From Ceratopteris richardii (Eukaryota > Streptophyta > Polypodiopsida > Polypodiales > Pteridaceae): DNA of 64,000 nt. The stretch covers positions 12,294,055 through 12,358,054 of the forward strand of contig CM035431.1 of NCBI GenBank assembly GCA_020310875.1, read 5' to 3'. The number at the start of each line of letters is the position of its first letter. Position 1 is the first letter of the stretch. Made by a program: the position numbers and the translations under genes. Under the pieces are notes generated by a model, which had not been told where the DNA came from, did not search any database, and saw only the letters and a list, made by a program, of their open reading frames with translations. Of this stretch, positions 1 to 10,961 are shown one piece after another.

Positions 1-1990
1 CAACGTCATTAAGTGTTGCATCCAATCTAAGAGACTCTCAAAGGTTCTATTGAGATGACCTCATAAGAGCTTTCTCTATCCATTTATTTTTTAGCTAGGA
101 AATTGCATGGAGCATGTGACAGATGGGAAACAAGTGCTTTAGTCCTAGTACAAATTTTGTGAAAGGATTCATCTCATCTTAGATTTAGGTTCTCTAGCTA
201 ATCTAGATCTCTCTGTGAGGAGTCGCTTGGTCAGAATGTCTATCATAATTCCATCTTGAGTGTCTCTGAGGTGGCGAAGTTGAAATTTGCATATTGGCTA
301 TACCATTTGTGTGCAAGGCCTTCGATTGTAGATTGGAAGAGTATCAACATTGCATCCTCTTGACTCCTCGACCTCAACATAAGGAGATGAATATTCTCAC
401 ATGATCATGATCTGCATCTTCATAAGCTAGTCCCTTAAAAGTAGGGAACTTGGTATTCAACATAGAGGGTAAATTGGAAAGATCCTACATCGGCATTGGT
501 GCTTCTTCCGAAGTATTTGAGAAGAAATCTAATGTTCTTCTAGGATTCTCCTATGAGGGTGGGGTTGAACCCAAATCAATAGACAAATTTGAGCAGGGTA
601 GAGGGGATCTAGGTTGACTAGTCAAAGGTAAAGATGGTTTCTTAAGACTCCTCAATACATGAAGAAGCTTCTTGCCTGCTTGAGTGTGGGTAATGTACCC
701 ACTCACTAGATGCAAAAATCAAGAGTGGATAAGGCACAAACAGTGATTTACTACAGTAAGGACCTCACATAGAAATGCACGTGTCCCACAGGGCTAGGTA
801 CCTCACATAGAGATTGCAAGTGTCCCAGCAAGTGAGCCAAACTATAGAGGAATTATTGGGGGGTCCCACTCTTGCCAATTCCAAAATTGCAAATTAAGTC
901 ACACACACACTTCTAGTATGCCTTCTAATCAAGGGAGTTCTGCTTAGGGAAGTATACCTTGTAACATTTCCATGTGCACGTATCAAAACAAAAAAGAGAC
1001 AATGATAATTGCACAGTCAAAGAAGAAGAAAGTCACAATGCTCATACAAGTGAGAACCCCAATTTCTTAGCTCACTAAATGAATGTACAAGCTAGGAGTG
1101 CTACAAATGAGTGATACAATGGTCTAGCGTGCCAATCCTGAAACATGGCAGGATCAAATAACTAGTATCAATAATGGAAAGAATACAATAGGGATGAAGA
1201 ACTTTCTCCAAAAGAAATATAGTAGACTCACACCGAGGGACTATATGCTCTTATAGACTCGAAGAGGGGAAACCTGGCCTAGCCAAATCCTAACGTTCAC
1301 TGAATCCGTGCCAAAGTGGTTGGACAAAACTGGACGGGTAAGCAAAATATAGCTCTTGAAACCAACTTTAATTAGACCCCTCAAATATACCTTCTCACAC
1401 CACTGGGGTTTGAGAAAAAACTTCCTTGCATTACTTCCCACTTTGACATTTAGTGAAAAAAAATGTGGTCATTTTATGACGATTCCACTTTTTCCATCGC
1501 TCTTCCATCTTTAGAGATGTGATTGTTAGCTCCTAGAAGTAGCAATCTGCGTCCTCATTAATTTCCCACAATACATAAGCTTTTCAAAGTCGATAAATAT
1601 ACAATAAATAAGGCCTCCTTAGCATTCTTGGTACACTAACCAAGCATTTGTGGTACACTATATGGTTAAGCAATGGTAATTCATGAAATTGATTGTGTGC
1701 CCATTCCATCCCAATGCTTCATCGTATCCCGTAACTACACACAATGAAAATATGCCATCGGCCGATAATCATTGGATTTCAAGCATAGGCAAGTAAGCAA
1801 GCCATGCATGTGCGGCATGAATCCTTGTTCCCCCATATGCCCTAGTTCTATAATTCCTTCAATTGCAAAAAAAAAAATTGAAGTTAATTAGATTTATATA
1901 AAAATCAATTAAATTGTTTTACATTCTATATTACTTCATAATTATAGTAATTAAAGATATGTTTAATTAAGCCATTATCATTTCTCTCAA
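1..1990. other. No recognisable gene (AT-rich flank)
   Basis: I see no convincing gene, RNA or complete mobile element here. The only open frames are short, such as 66 codons at 1241-1441 on the minus strand, and they resemble nothing I know. Around 750-835 a short phrase (cctcacatag followed by tgtccca) occurs twice about 50 bp apart, which may be the trace of an old repeat. Confidence 0.5.
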
Positions 1991-2139
1991 TATTCAAAAC
2001 TTATAGTGAATTAAAATTGATAATACATAAGAAAATTGATTTAAATGCATGATTTTATATTCATGGGGATTCCAATTTCCTTTTATAGTTTTTCTTACAA
2101 TCAATATAATCAAAAGTAGACTAAGCCTAGAAAAAACGT

Positions 2140-2140
2140 C

Positions 2141-2189
<49 letters not shown>

Positions 2190-2195
2190 ACACAG

Positions 2196-2243
<48 letters not shown>

Positions 2244-2258
2244 GTATATATATATATG
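2140..2258. repeat. Mirror-arranged compound microsatellite (AT)n(GT)n...(AC)n(AT)n
   Basis: A run of AT dinucleotides leads into GT repeats, then a short centre (gacacaga), then AC repeats and AT repeats again, followed by GTAT units. The two halves are close reverse complements, so one strand could fold into a hairpin of roughly 45 bp per arm. Open frames read across it on both strands are artefacts of the simple sequence. Confidence 0.95.
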
Positions 2259-2658
2259 TTTATTTGTGAAGAAAAACAATCTTTCATGAAACAAGGAAAC
2301 TAACATTAAAAAAATGGGTTATCCTCAAACCAATCAAAAGATCTTGAGATAAATTTAATAATCCACCTTGCCGTCAACTTTTTCTTTATCTTGCAAAAGA
2401 AAAATTTTATAAATATTTGATTGTAGATATTAAAAAAACATAAATATTGTATGAAGAATTTCTTTACCTATTAAATTAAGGTATGCCTTTTGTAACCTTT
2501 TTATGTATGCTTTTGCTGCAACTCCACTTATGAAACGACTTTGTCGATAGCCCAACCTTGTAGCATACACTATTGCATGATTTTCTCTCATGCTTTTATT
2601 TTTGTGGCACATTTGTAACAATTTTAGCTACTCTTTATTTAAAAGTGGAACACCAAAT

Positions 2659-2786
2659 GTTGAAGCTATTGTTGCTAGATCTCCCTTTTTTATTTCCTTG
2701 AAATTCAATGGAACCTCTAGCTTTGTTGATGCTATTGTTGTATGTTCCTTTTCGATTCGTTGCAATTCAATGGACCATCTAGCTTT
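2659..2786. repeat. Imperfect two-copy tandem repeat, about 64 bp unit
   Basis: Positions 2659-2724 and 2725-2786 are related: both begin gttga(a/t)gctattgttg and end near caatgga followed by ctagcttt. The second copy overlaps the C-terminal codons of the phosphatase-like frame on the minus strand, so the duplication may have extended or ended that reading frame. Confidence 0.7.
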
Positions 2787-3500
2787 TTCTCACTATTATT
2801 ATGTACTTCAGAGTCATCAAAAGAAGATACTCTCAAGTTATTTGAATGATCGTTTGATTCACTTAAGATATCATGGTCTAACATAGACGATGAATTCTCC
2901 ATTGCAAGTTGAAACATAGGAAATATAAGATGTTCTTTGATGATATGTGGTTGTCTGATTCGATTGAGCAAAATATCATATCTTTGGATGAATCTCAAAA
3001 CATAGGATAGAAGATCACTCGGTACTGAATGATCATGTCTTGCTTGATAAGGGGTAATGTCGATCCAATTTTCTATTGGGATAGAACCTTTGAAGAAACT
3101 ATCATTAATGATAAGTTGATCTGGTTTATATATTTCTTCAATGTGATCCATATAAATCTTCTTGACTCCATACCATAAAAAAAGAATATCTTTTTTTTGT
3201 ATGTTTCTCAATGAATCTCACATTATTCAAAATATTATTTTTAAATATGGATGACCAAACACCAACATGAAAGTGTTGAAGAATAGAATCTAAAAATTCA
3301 AAACATCTCTGACTTATAAATATTCTTTTGTCATCAATATTTGAATGATTTTTGACATAATCTTTCTCTGATCTGTTCCATCTTATATCTTGGTTGAACA
3401 AAAGGGCATTTCGATCGAGAAGGAGAAAATTGTTCCTTATATGAAGTGGATGATAGATATTCTCTTCATATATCAAACAATGAGGATAATAAATACACAA
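2732..3500 (-). pseudogene. FCP1/NLI-interacting-factor-like phosphatase domain, host gene fragment
   Basis: Two overlapping minus-strand frames (3138-3500, 120 codons; 2732-3211, 159 codons) together match the order of blocks in an FCP1-homology (HAD superfamily) phosphatase. The first has FLLLDRNALL near residue 25, in the place of the nucleophile motif DxDxT or plant DLNGLL; then FEFLDSILQHFHVGVWSS near residues 68-85; then FFMVWSQ, in the place of the FVWDQ block. The second has LIINDSFFK near residue 33, in the place of IDDSPYK, then ITPYQARHDHS. The frame changes inside the 74-bp overlap, beside A and T homopolymers, so this is an indel, an unrecognised intron or a sequence error. Asn replaces one acidic residue of the DD motif and the nucleophile motif is altered, so catalysis is doubtful. 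The family assignment comes from motif recall only. Likely a decayed or non-catalytic host copy. Confidence 0.55.
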
Positions 3501-3553
3501 TAACTAAAAAGAATGCTTTAAGATAACTTATTGATATATAATCAATAAATGAG

Positions 3554-3820
3554 TTATAATATGAGTAAAATAATTATAATATTACACAATATACTTGGAA
3601 AAATCCAAAAAGGCCTAGCACGTTGTTTCTCCATAACATTAGATAGCTTATCTGATGTTTGAAAAGAGCTTTGCTCATGTAGAGTACTCGTTTCATCCTC
3701 GAAATGGCCAATAAGCTTTCCAATACCATCATCACTTATGAAATATTTATTTTTGTTAACATCTATAATAAAAAGAAATCCAGAAGATATATATGAATAA
3801 TCAATACAATATGCAGACAT
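3554..3820 (-). CDS. Hypothetical short ORF upstream of the phosphatase-like fragment
   Basis: An 88-codon minus-strand frame ending in a hydrophobic stretch (IIIILLIL). It lies just upstream of the phosphatase-like fragment in the same direction, so it could be an exon of the same host gene or plain AT-rich noise. I recognise no domain. A phrase FLFIIDVNKNK near residue 15 loosely resembles an HAD nucleophile block, but the downstream fragment already has one. Support is weak. Confidence 0.15.
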   Translation of the reverse strand: MSAYCIDYSYISSGFLFIIDVNKNKYFISDDGIGKLIGHFEDETSTLHEQSSFQTSDKLSNVMEKQRARPFWIFPSILCNIIIILLIL

Positions 3821-3839
3821 ATCAATACTTAATTTCTCT

Positions 3840-4230
3840 TTATGATAAAAATATATTTGTTAATTTCTCTTTCTATCTATTAATTTCTCTTTCTAAACAC
3901 TTGCAATTAATTTCTCTATGCATCTACTTCAAACAATAAGCTTTCGATTTTAAAAACCGCACAGTTTAATATTTGCATCTTAACCGTACATTTTGAAATT
4001 GTATTTAATCAAATGCATCATAATTTTAAAAACAATATGTTTCAAATTTTTTCAAACAAAAGAGTCATAAATCATGCATATCAATTTAAAAATTATAACA
4101 GATGAATTTATGCATCATTGACAATGATTTTTAAATTACTTGAATAGACAAGAGATGTCTAATTTTAACTCATAAACATATGATATTAACAATAAATAAA
4201 AAGATTTAACAAGCTTATATTGAAAATAAA
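3840..4230. other. AT-rich stretch without a gene
   Basis: Very AT-rich, with the phrase taatttctcttt repeated three times near 3829-3895. It may be intron or intergenic DNA of the neighbouring minus-strand frames. I see nothing else in it. Confidence 0.4.
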
Positions 4231-4345
4231 ATTCTATTGTTCAAGAAATGCAATCATCACTAGCATATAAAGAAAAATATACTTTGAAATTATGGTATTT
4301 ATTACATTACATGGAATCAATATTTTCTCAAGCTGCTTTTCCTTC

Positions 4346-5113
4346 TCATACATTTGAAGTACCTGCAATATCTTCATCCATTGTAACAATATGTTCATCG
4401 GTTTCTGTACCATCTTGATTACTTTCTGATTCTTCTCCACTAGGTTGTACATCAATCTCTGCATCAACATCCTTGAACACATATGTATTATCTGTATCTT
4501 GATTCCTGATATCTGTATCTTGATTACTGATATCACACCATTGATGCAAAGAAGGGTCATTCTCAAAACCTGAAGAGCAAATTGATTCTAATTTTTTTTC
4601 TTCAACGTCTAAACATATACCAAAACATCTGTGTTTTTTAGATAAACTTCTTTGAAGAACAACTCCTCGACAATACAACTCTATAACATAGTTGTCTTCA
4701 TGAGCAAAACTGTTGATAAAATCATCAATGAATTTTTTTTCTATGAATTCATCCAGACCTTTATGAGCAAAAAAATTTAGATTTGCTTGATCTATTCTAT
4801 CAATCATCTGATAAATATCCTCTTTGCTAATATACAAAAGCACTATTGCAAAATCCATCTCTCCTTTGATCAAAGGATTACTACTCTGAGTGGCTCCAAT
4901 TTTGAAAGTCATTTTTGTAGCTGTATGTTGAACTCCTTCCACAAGCATATGGACATATAGGAAATCAATAAAAGATACTAGAACATATTCTATCTCAGAG
5001 TTCATCCCGTTGAGTGCAAAAATCAATCTGGAGAAGAACGTTGCTGAAATGCATTCTCGACTATGTAAACTGTATAGTTCTGAATCAAACCTAAAGAAAA
5101 CAAGTATCAGCAA
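4346..5113 (-). CDS. Unrecognised 255-codon ORF, possible host gene or exon
   Basis: This is the longest open frame in the left flank and is not explained by any mobile element in the window. The first 170 residues look like a folded mixed alpha/beta region (for example AHKGLDEFIEKKFIDDFINSF). The last 70 are acidic and low in complexity, with DTDIRNQDTDN and repeated E, D and S. It lies upstream of the phosphatase-like fragment on the same strand, so the two may once have formed one transcription unit. I cannot assign a family. Its start at 5113 is only the first Met in the frame, and an upstream exon is possible. Confidence 0.35.
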   Translation of the reverse strand: MLILVFFRFDSELYSLHSRECISATFFSRLIFALNGMNSEIEYVLVSFIDFLYVHMLVEGVQHTATKMTFKIGATQSSNPLIKGEMDFAIVLLYISKEDIYQMIDRIDQANLNFFAHKGLDEFIEKKFIDDFINSFAHEDNYVIELYCRGVVLQRSLSKKHRCFGICLDVEEKKLESICSSGFENDPSLHQWCDISNQDTDIRNQDTDNTYVFKDVDAEIDVQPSGEESESNQDGTETDEHIVTMDEDIAGTSNV

Positions 5114-5419
5114 ACCATGTCATGTCTTCTTTATGTGTCAAATCAAAAGATTTGTGAACCTTAATCATATTTGAAGGAACCTTCATCCCACTTGTTTTTG
5201 ATAAATTTTCCAATGAAAATACATTATCGATCACATTGCTTTGAAATTCATTTGTGTTTTCCATTGCTCTTGAAAGTCAAACAATTTTTTTTTTTAAATC
5301 ACATCAACATAATAACAAACAATATCAATATAATAACATCAAATTTCTCATTCATAGTCATCAAATTTATTATCAATACTATTCTCTCTAATTATTATAC
5401 TTTAGATTATAGATTAAAA

Positions 5420-8400
5420 CAAATTTACGAAGTTCGAGCCTCTTAAGTTCGTGCCCTTTGTGTTTAAATTTGAAAATATATTTGAGTTAAAAATACTATT
5501 CGTTTTGTTGAAAAAGATAAGAGACTTGATCTTAAGTTCAAGTGTCACATCCTATGACTCAACAGACTGAGAATTGATATGATTCAAAAGCTCGAACTTA
5601 AGTTCGAACCTGATGATGAAATATTCAAAGGCTTGAACTTAAGTTCGAGCCTCATATCATGTGAGCCAACAATCCCAAACTTGATATGGTGGAACTAAGA
5701 AAACTGGCAAAGGCTCGAATTGGAACCAACAATCCGAAGCTTGATATGGCTTGAAAAGCTAAGAGACTCTAACTTAATCCCAAAATTCAATTGATTTTGA
5801 GGCTCGAACTTAAGTTCGAGCCTCCATGTCCTTTTGCACATAAGACACAACAATCCTAAACTTGATATGACTCGAAAAGCTGAGAGGCTCATATCGAGGC
5901 TCGAACTTAAGTTTAAGCCTCATGACGCAATATTCAAAGGCTCGAACTTAAGTTCGAGGTTCATACCATGTGACCCACAATCCTACGCTTGATATGGCTT
6001 GAAAAGCTAAGACGCTCGAACTTAAGTTCGAGCCTCCCAAGTTCGACCCTCTTGCTATGGCTTGAAAAGCTAAGAGGTTCAGAGGCTCCTAAAAATGAAT
6101 TGATTCTAAGGCTCGAACTTAAGTTCAAGCCTCTTTGTTCTTTTTCACATAAGACACAACAATCCTAACTTAATATGGGTGGAAAAGCTGAGAAGCTCAT
6201 ATCATGTGACCCAACAATCCTACACTTGATATGTATGGAAAATCTGAAAGAGGTTCATATTTTGTGACTCAACAATCCTAAACTTGATATGGCTAGAAAA
6301 GCTGAGAGGCTTGAACTTAGGTTCGAGCCCCCCAAAATTCAATTGATCCTGAGGCTCAAACTCAAGTTCGAGCCTGTTTGTTCTTTTGCACATAAGACGT
6401 TGTTCAATCATGTGACCGAAGAATCCCAAACTTGATATGGTGGAACTGTGAGGCTCAAACTTAAGTTCGAGCCTCATATCAAGATTGACAGTTGATATGA
6501 TTCAAAGGCTCGAATTGAAGTTCGAACTTGGTATTAAGGGACACAATGACTCAAAACTTAGAATCTCGAACTTAAGTTCGAGCCTCATATCATGTGACAT
6601 AGCAGACTCAAAGTTGATATGATTTTATAGCCTCGATCCTGAAAGGTTCGAGCTTGATGACGCAATATCAAAATTCAGAGGTTCGAACTTAAGTTCGAGC
6701 CTCATATCATATGAATAAACAATCCTTAACTTAGGCTCAAACAAAAGAGGCTCGAACTTAACTTCGAGCGATATACCAAGTGAACCAACAATCCTAAGCT
6801 TGATATGGCTTGAAAAGCTAAGAGGCTCAAACTTAAGAATTAATTTTGAGGCTCGAATTTAAGTTCGAGCCTCTTTGTTCTTTTGCACATAAGATGCAAC
6901 AATCCTAAACTTGATATGGTTGGAAAACCTGAGAGGCTCAAACTTAAGTTCGAGCCTCATACCATGTGATCCAACAATCGGAAACTTGATATGGTTGGAA
7001 AAGCTGTGAGCCTCATATCATATAGCCCAACAATCCTAAACTTGATATGGTTGAAAAAGTTGAGAGGCTCGAACTTAAGTTCAAGCCTCTTTGTTCTTTT
7101 GCAGATAAGACACAACAATCCTAAACTTGATATGGTAGGAAAAGCTAAGCCTCATATCATGTGATCCAACAATCCTAAACTTGATATGGTTGGAAAAGCT
7201 CAGAGGCTCAAACTTAAGTTGGAGCCTCTTTGGTCTTTTGCACATAAGACACAACAATCCTAAACTTGATATGGTTGGAAAAGCTGAGAGGCTCGAACTT
7301 AAGTTCAAGCCGCCCGAAATTGAATTGATGCTGAGGCTCAAACTTAAGTTCGAGCCTGTTTATTCTTTTGCAGACAAGACATTGTTCAATCATGTGACAC
7401 AACAATCCCAAACTTGATATGGTGGAAGTGAGAGGCTCGAACTTAAGCTTGAGCCTGATGTTGCAATATTCAAAGGCTCGAACTTAAGTTCAAGGTTCAA
7501 GGTTCATACCATGTGACCGACAATCGTGCGCTTGATATGGCTTAATAAGCTATGACGATCGAACTTAAGTTCGAGCCTGCCAAGTTCGACCCTCTTGCTA
7601 TGGCTTGAAAATCTAAGAGGTTCGAGGCTCCTAAAAATGAATTGATTCTAAGGCTCGAACTTAAGTTCGAGCCTCTTTGTTCTTTTTCACATAAGACACA
7701 ACAATCCTAACTTAATATGGGTGGAAAAGCTGAGAGGGTCATATCATGTGACCCAACAATCCTAAACTTGATATGGCCGGAAAAGCTGAAAGAGGTTCAT
7801 ATCATGTGACCCAACAATCCTAAACTTGATACGGCTGGAAAAGCTGAGAGTCTCGAACTTAAGTTCGAGCCCCCCAAAATTGAATTGATCCTGAGGCTCA
7901 AACTTAAGTTCGAGCATGTTTGTTCTTTTGCACATAAGACGTTGTTCAATCATGTGACCCAACAATCAAGTTGGAGCTTGGTATTAAGGGACACAACGAC
8001 TCAAAACTTAGAAGCTCGAATTTAATTTTGAGCCTCATATCATGTGACACAACAGACTCAAAGTTGATATGATTTATGGGCTCGATCCTGAAAGGTTCCA
8101 GCCTGATGAAGCAATATCAAAATTTAGAGGCTCGAACGTAAGTTCGATCCTCATATCATATGAGTAAACAATCCGAAACTTAATATGATTATAAGTCAAA
8201 ATTGAGAGACTCGAACTTAAGTTCAAGCCTCTCAATTTGATTATAAACTTGATATGGCTGGTATGGATGAAACTTGGTATGGCTAGAAAAGCAGAAAGGC
8301 TCGAACTTAAGTTCGAGCCTCTTTGTTCTTTTGCTCATATTATGTGACCCAACAATCCTAAACTTGATATCCTTGGAAAAGCTAAGAGGGTCGAACTTAA

Positions 8401-8644
8401 GTTCAAGCCGACTAAAATTGAATTGATGCTGAGGCTCGAACTTAAGTTCGAACCTGTTTGTTTTTTTGCACATAAGACACTGTTCAATCATGTGACACAA
8501 CAATCCCAAACTTGATATGATGGAACTGAGAGGCTCGAACTTAAGTTCGAGCCTTATGTCAAGATTGACAGTTGATATGATTCAAAGGCTCGAACTAAAG
8601 TTCGAGCCTAATATTAAGCGACACAATGACTCAAAACTTACAAG
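5420..8644. repeat. Palindrome array built on CTCGAACTTAAGTTCGAG (left part)
   Basis: The perfect 18-bp palindrome CTCGAACTTAAGTTCGAG, often extended by AGG and CCT to 24 bp, recurs here. By hand count there are about 30 recognisable copies, most with an intact CTTAAG centre. Spacers come from a few related modules: one carries caacaatcctaaacttg and tgatatgg then aaaagctgag, another tttgttcttttgcacataag. CATATCA and TGATATG often lie on either side of one spacer, giving a second inverted repeat. Copies differ by point changes. Open frames translating to LELKFEP-like strings are by-products. The array is interrupted by gypsy-1 and resumes at 25552. I know no named family that matches. Confidence 0.9.
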
Positions 8645-9686
8645 TGTTAGATGTTAAAATGTTAAACCGCTTTGTTCTGACTATTAGAAGAGCGTTTAAC
8701 CGACTCTTGGGGGGTTCTTGGGAGTCGTAGGGGTCTGTTAGACAGAGGCCCTGTACTTAGTTCCCAAAAGTACTGTTCACACCCAGCACTGTACTACTGC
8801 TGAGAGCTCTATCAGCGTACCGTACTTAGAATTTACTGTCACAGTCTTAGCTCAACCAAACGTACCAAATGCACTAAGATGCCATATTACCCCTACACCT
8901 AAACTTACTGGAAATGCCAGAACAAGAGTATTCTAACACCTTCACCGAACGGGTATCAAGATCAAACAACACCGTAACACAGAGAACTTGAGGGTTCAGC
9001 ACACAGTACTAGAGGTCCAATACTCAACTTAACAGATCCTTACTGTACTTAACCTTGCCGCAGGCAGAAAGATCCCAACACTACAACAACACAGTACAGA
9101 TCTGAATATCAGAATATTAACACAGTTGCTCGGATTTCATCAATTCTTGAAGAAACAACTTTCAAGGAGCCGTAATACATAGGACGCTAGCACAATCCCA
9201 CAGAGAGGCATAAACAACTTATTCAGACAACAGTAATGAAACTCACAACCTTAACGGGGGTCGTTTGGGTAAGAAACAAAGATACACATAGTACCATTAG
9301 TCTATGAGGAAGATTCTTGTGGTACTCTGAGTTACTCCAATCGTTACACAGTAACGTTTAGACTGATAGCAGAGTTATCTCTCGAACACTATGAAGTTTA
9401 TCAACAGAACCGAGATCGACTATGGACAACAAACGATAGACAAAGCCTGATAGAAACAAGACGTCGAACATAGAGATTATGCCAAAACAAACACTACATC
9501 AACATTCAGACAGACAACCTGATGAACAGTCTGGCGATAACACAATAATAGGCCAAAATTCCACACACCTCGGGGTGCTTCTTTTCATTGCTTTATAAAG
9601 ATTTACAAATATGTGCGTAACAACCTTTCACGCATGTTTTACAAAGATTTTTGTTACATCTGTCCCACTCCGGCGGCCGACTAACA
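8645..9686 (-). repeat. Gypsy-1 3' LTR (left copy)
   Basis: 1042 bp, TGTTAG to CTAACA, in direct orientation with 24506-25547. A palindromic TATA-like CTTTATAAAG lies near 9590. On the plus strand the sequence just inside it resembles a tRNA-complementary primer site rather than a polypurine tract (see 9690-9716). Confidence 0.93.
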
Positions 9687-9689
9687 CTC

Positions 9690-9716
9690 TGGCACGCACG
9701 GTGGACTTGAACCCGC
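9690..9716 (+). other. tRNA-complement-like (PBS-like) sequence beside the gypsy-1 3' LTR
   Basis: Read on the plus strand, the sequence starts TGG, as a primer binding site does, and continues into gtggacttgaacccgc. Its complement contains GGGTTCAAGTCC, a T-arm-like motif, and ends in CCA with a spacing one base short of the tRNA norm. It occupies the place where the coding-strand polypurine tract would be expected. No other tRNA parts are present, so this is not a tRNA gene. Confidence 0.4.
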
Positions 9717-9728
9717 AAGTTTACAAAA

Positions 9729-10925
9729 TTACTGTTCGTCAATTATTCCTTCTAAATACATATTCCGTGCTAGTCTAAAAGTTCGAGCGATCTTTTTCTT
9801 AAGTGTTTCTAACATTTGTTTAAGGGTATCTGGTTCTACTATTTGCGCATCTATTCTAACAGAGCTAAGAGCGATGGCTTCGGTGAGCAGAATCTCTGCC
9901 TGTGTTTGCAAAAATGCTTCTTGCAGATAAAATTCATTGGCTAATGCAGCATCTCTGGACGTCTTCATTTCCTCGAGTTATTGCTCCATCTTCTGTACTC
10001 TTTCTTTAATGTTTGCCAGTTGGTTTTCGCGCCTCTCTATCTCCTGAACTTGAAAATCTATAGTTTTGCTGTATGAGTCCTTCTCTCATTTGAGATTTGC
10101 AATAAGCTTCTGTGTCTGGCCTTCCTTTGTTAGGTAGTGCTTGAGCATATTATTTATATCTTTCAGATTATCGTTGGTTCTATGCAGTTCTTCTTCTGTT
10201 CTTTTCTGCTGCAACTGTTGTTCTTGATTCTGCTGCACCAGTTCTTGTAATTGCTTCCTGGTTTCATCGAGTAAGTTGCCTAAGGCGATCTGTGCATCTT
10301 CCTTGTCCTGGATATCTTGCTTCAGTTTGATTATTTCTGCATCGGCAATTAGTAACATCTCTTCCTTCTCTTTTGCTGATGCCTGGGCTTCATCTCACTG
10401 AGTTGTAATTTGATCCTATTCTTGAAGTTTGGCCTGTAATTGCTCTATTTGTGCATGAAGTGCATGGTTTTCCGCTTTTACAGTCTGTAGTTTATCCTGA
10501 AGGGGAGTGATATCTGCCTCCATTAGTTCCAATTTGTGTTGGAAGTCTTCTCGAACCGTATCTGTGATTTTCTTCAATTGTTGTGGCAACTGTTGTGATA
10601 AAGTTATTAGAAGCTGACCCATTGATTCTAACTTTGAGAATATGGGGATGGATGGGAGTTGAGGAGGATGACGAGGTTGGGACGAGGATGGCGTAAGGAG
10701 TTGTTGGGAGTTCGTTGGAGAGTAGTTGGGTGATGATGAAGAAGAGGTTGTGGCTTCATTGGGGTGGTTGGGATGGATAGGGATAATGGGATCGATGGGT
10801 GGTTCCGGTGGGGGAGTGGGAATGACGGTGTGAGTTTGGGTTACCTGATCTGTGTTTTGCTCTGCAGTGTCTTCGGCTGCAGACTCAACTGCTTTAAGCA
10901 ATCTTTCGAGTGCTTCTTTAGCCAC
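9729..10925 (-). pseudogene. Gypsy-1 downstream accessory region, coiled-coil frames
   Basis: Three minus-strand frames (10416-10925, 10086-10358, 9729-9968) follow the integrase and lie next to the 3' LTR. The first has a Pro/Ser/Thr-rich middle (IPTPPPEPPIDPIIP) and then heptad-like helices ending in HALHAQIEQLQAKLQ. The second is almost entirely Gln/Glu/Lys coiled coil. Extra frames downstream of integrase are known in Athila-group plant elements, where some are called env-like. I see no fusion peptide or clear transmembrane pattern here, so I call it only an accessory region. It is broken and no longer one frame. Confidence 0.55.
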
Positions 10926-10961
10926 TTGTTCTTCATCTATGTGTTGTTCTTCTTCAGATGG

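Noticed and set aside
1241-1441. A 66-codon minus-strand ORF
   Set aside because: Short, no recognisable motif, in a region with no other gene evidence.
5695-8509. Several minus-strand frames of 65-106 codons translating to LELKFEP and IKFRIVGSH repeats
   Set aside because: They are translations of the palindrome array in whichever frame lacks stops; the repeats are nucleotide-level and symmetrical, and no frame is kept throughout.
5420-8644. CRISPR-like pattern of short palindromic repeats with spacers
   Set aside because: Spacers are themselves repeats of a few modules, repeat spacing is irregular, there are no cas genes, and the context is a plant chromosome.
9690-9716. A tRNA gene
   Set aside because: Only a 3' T-arm and acceptor-like part is present; no anticodon or D arm is found beside it.
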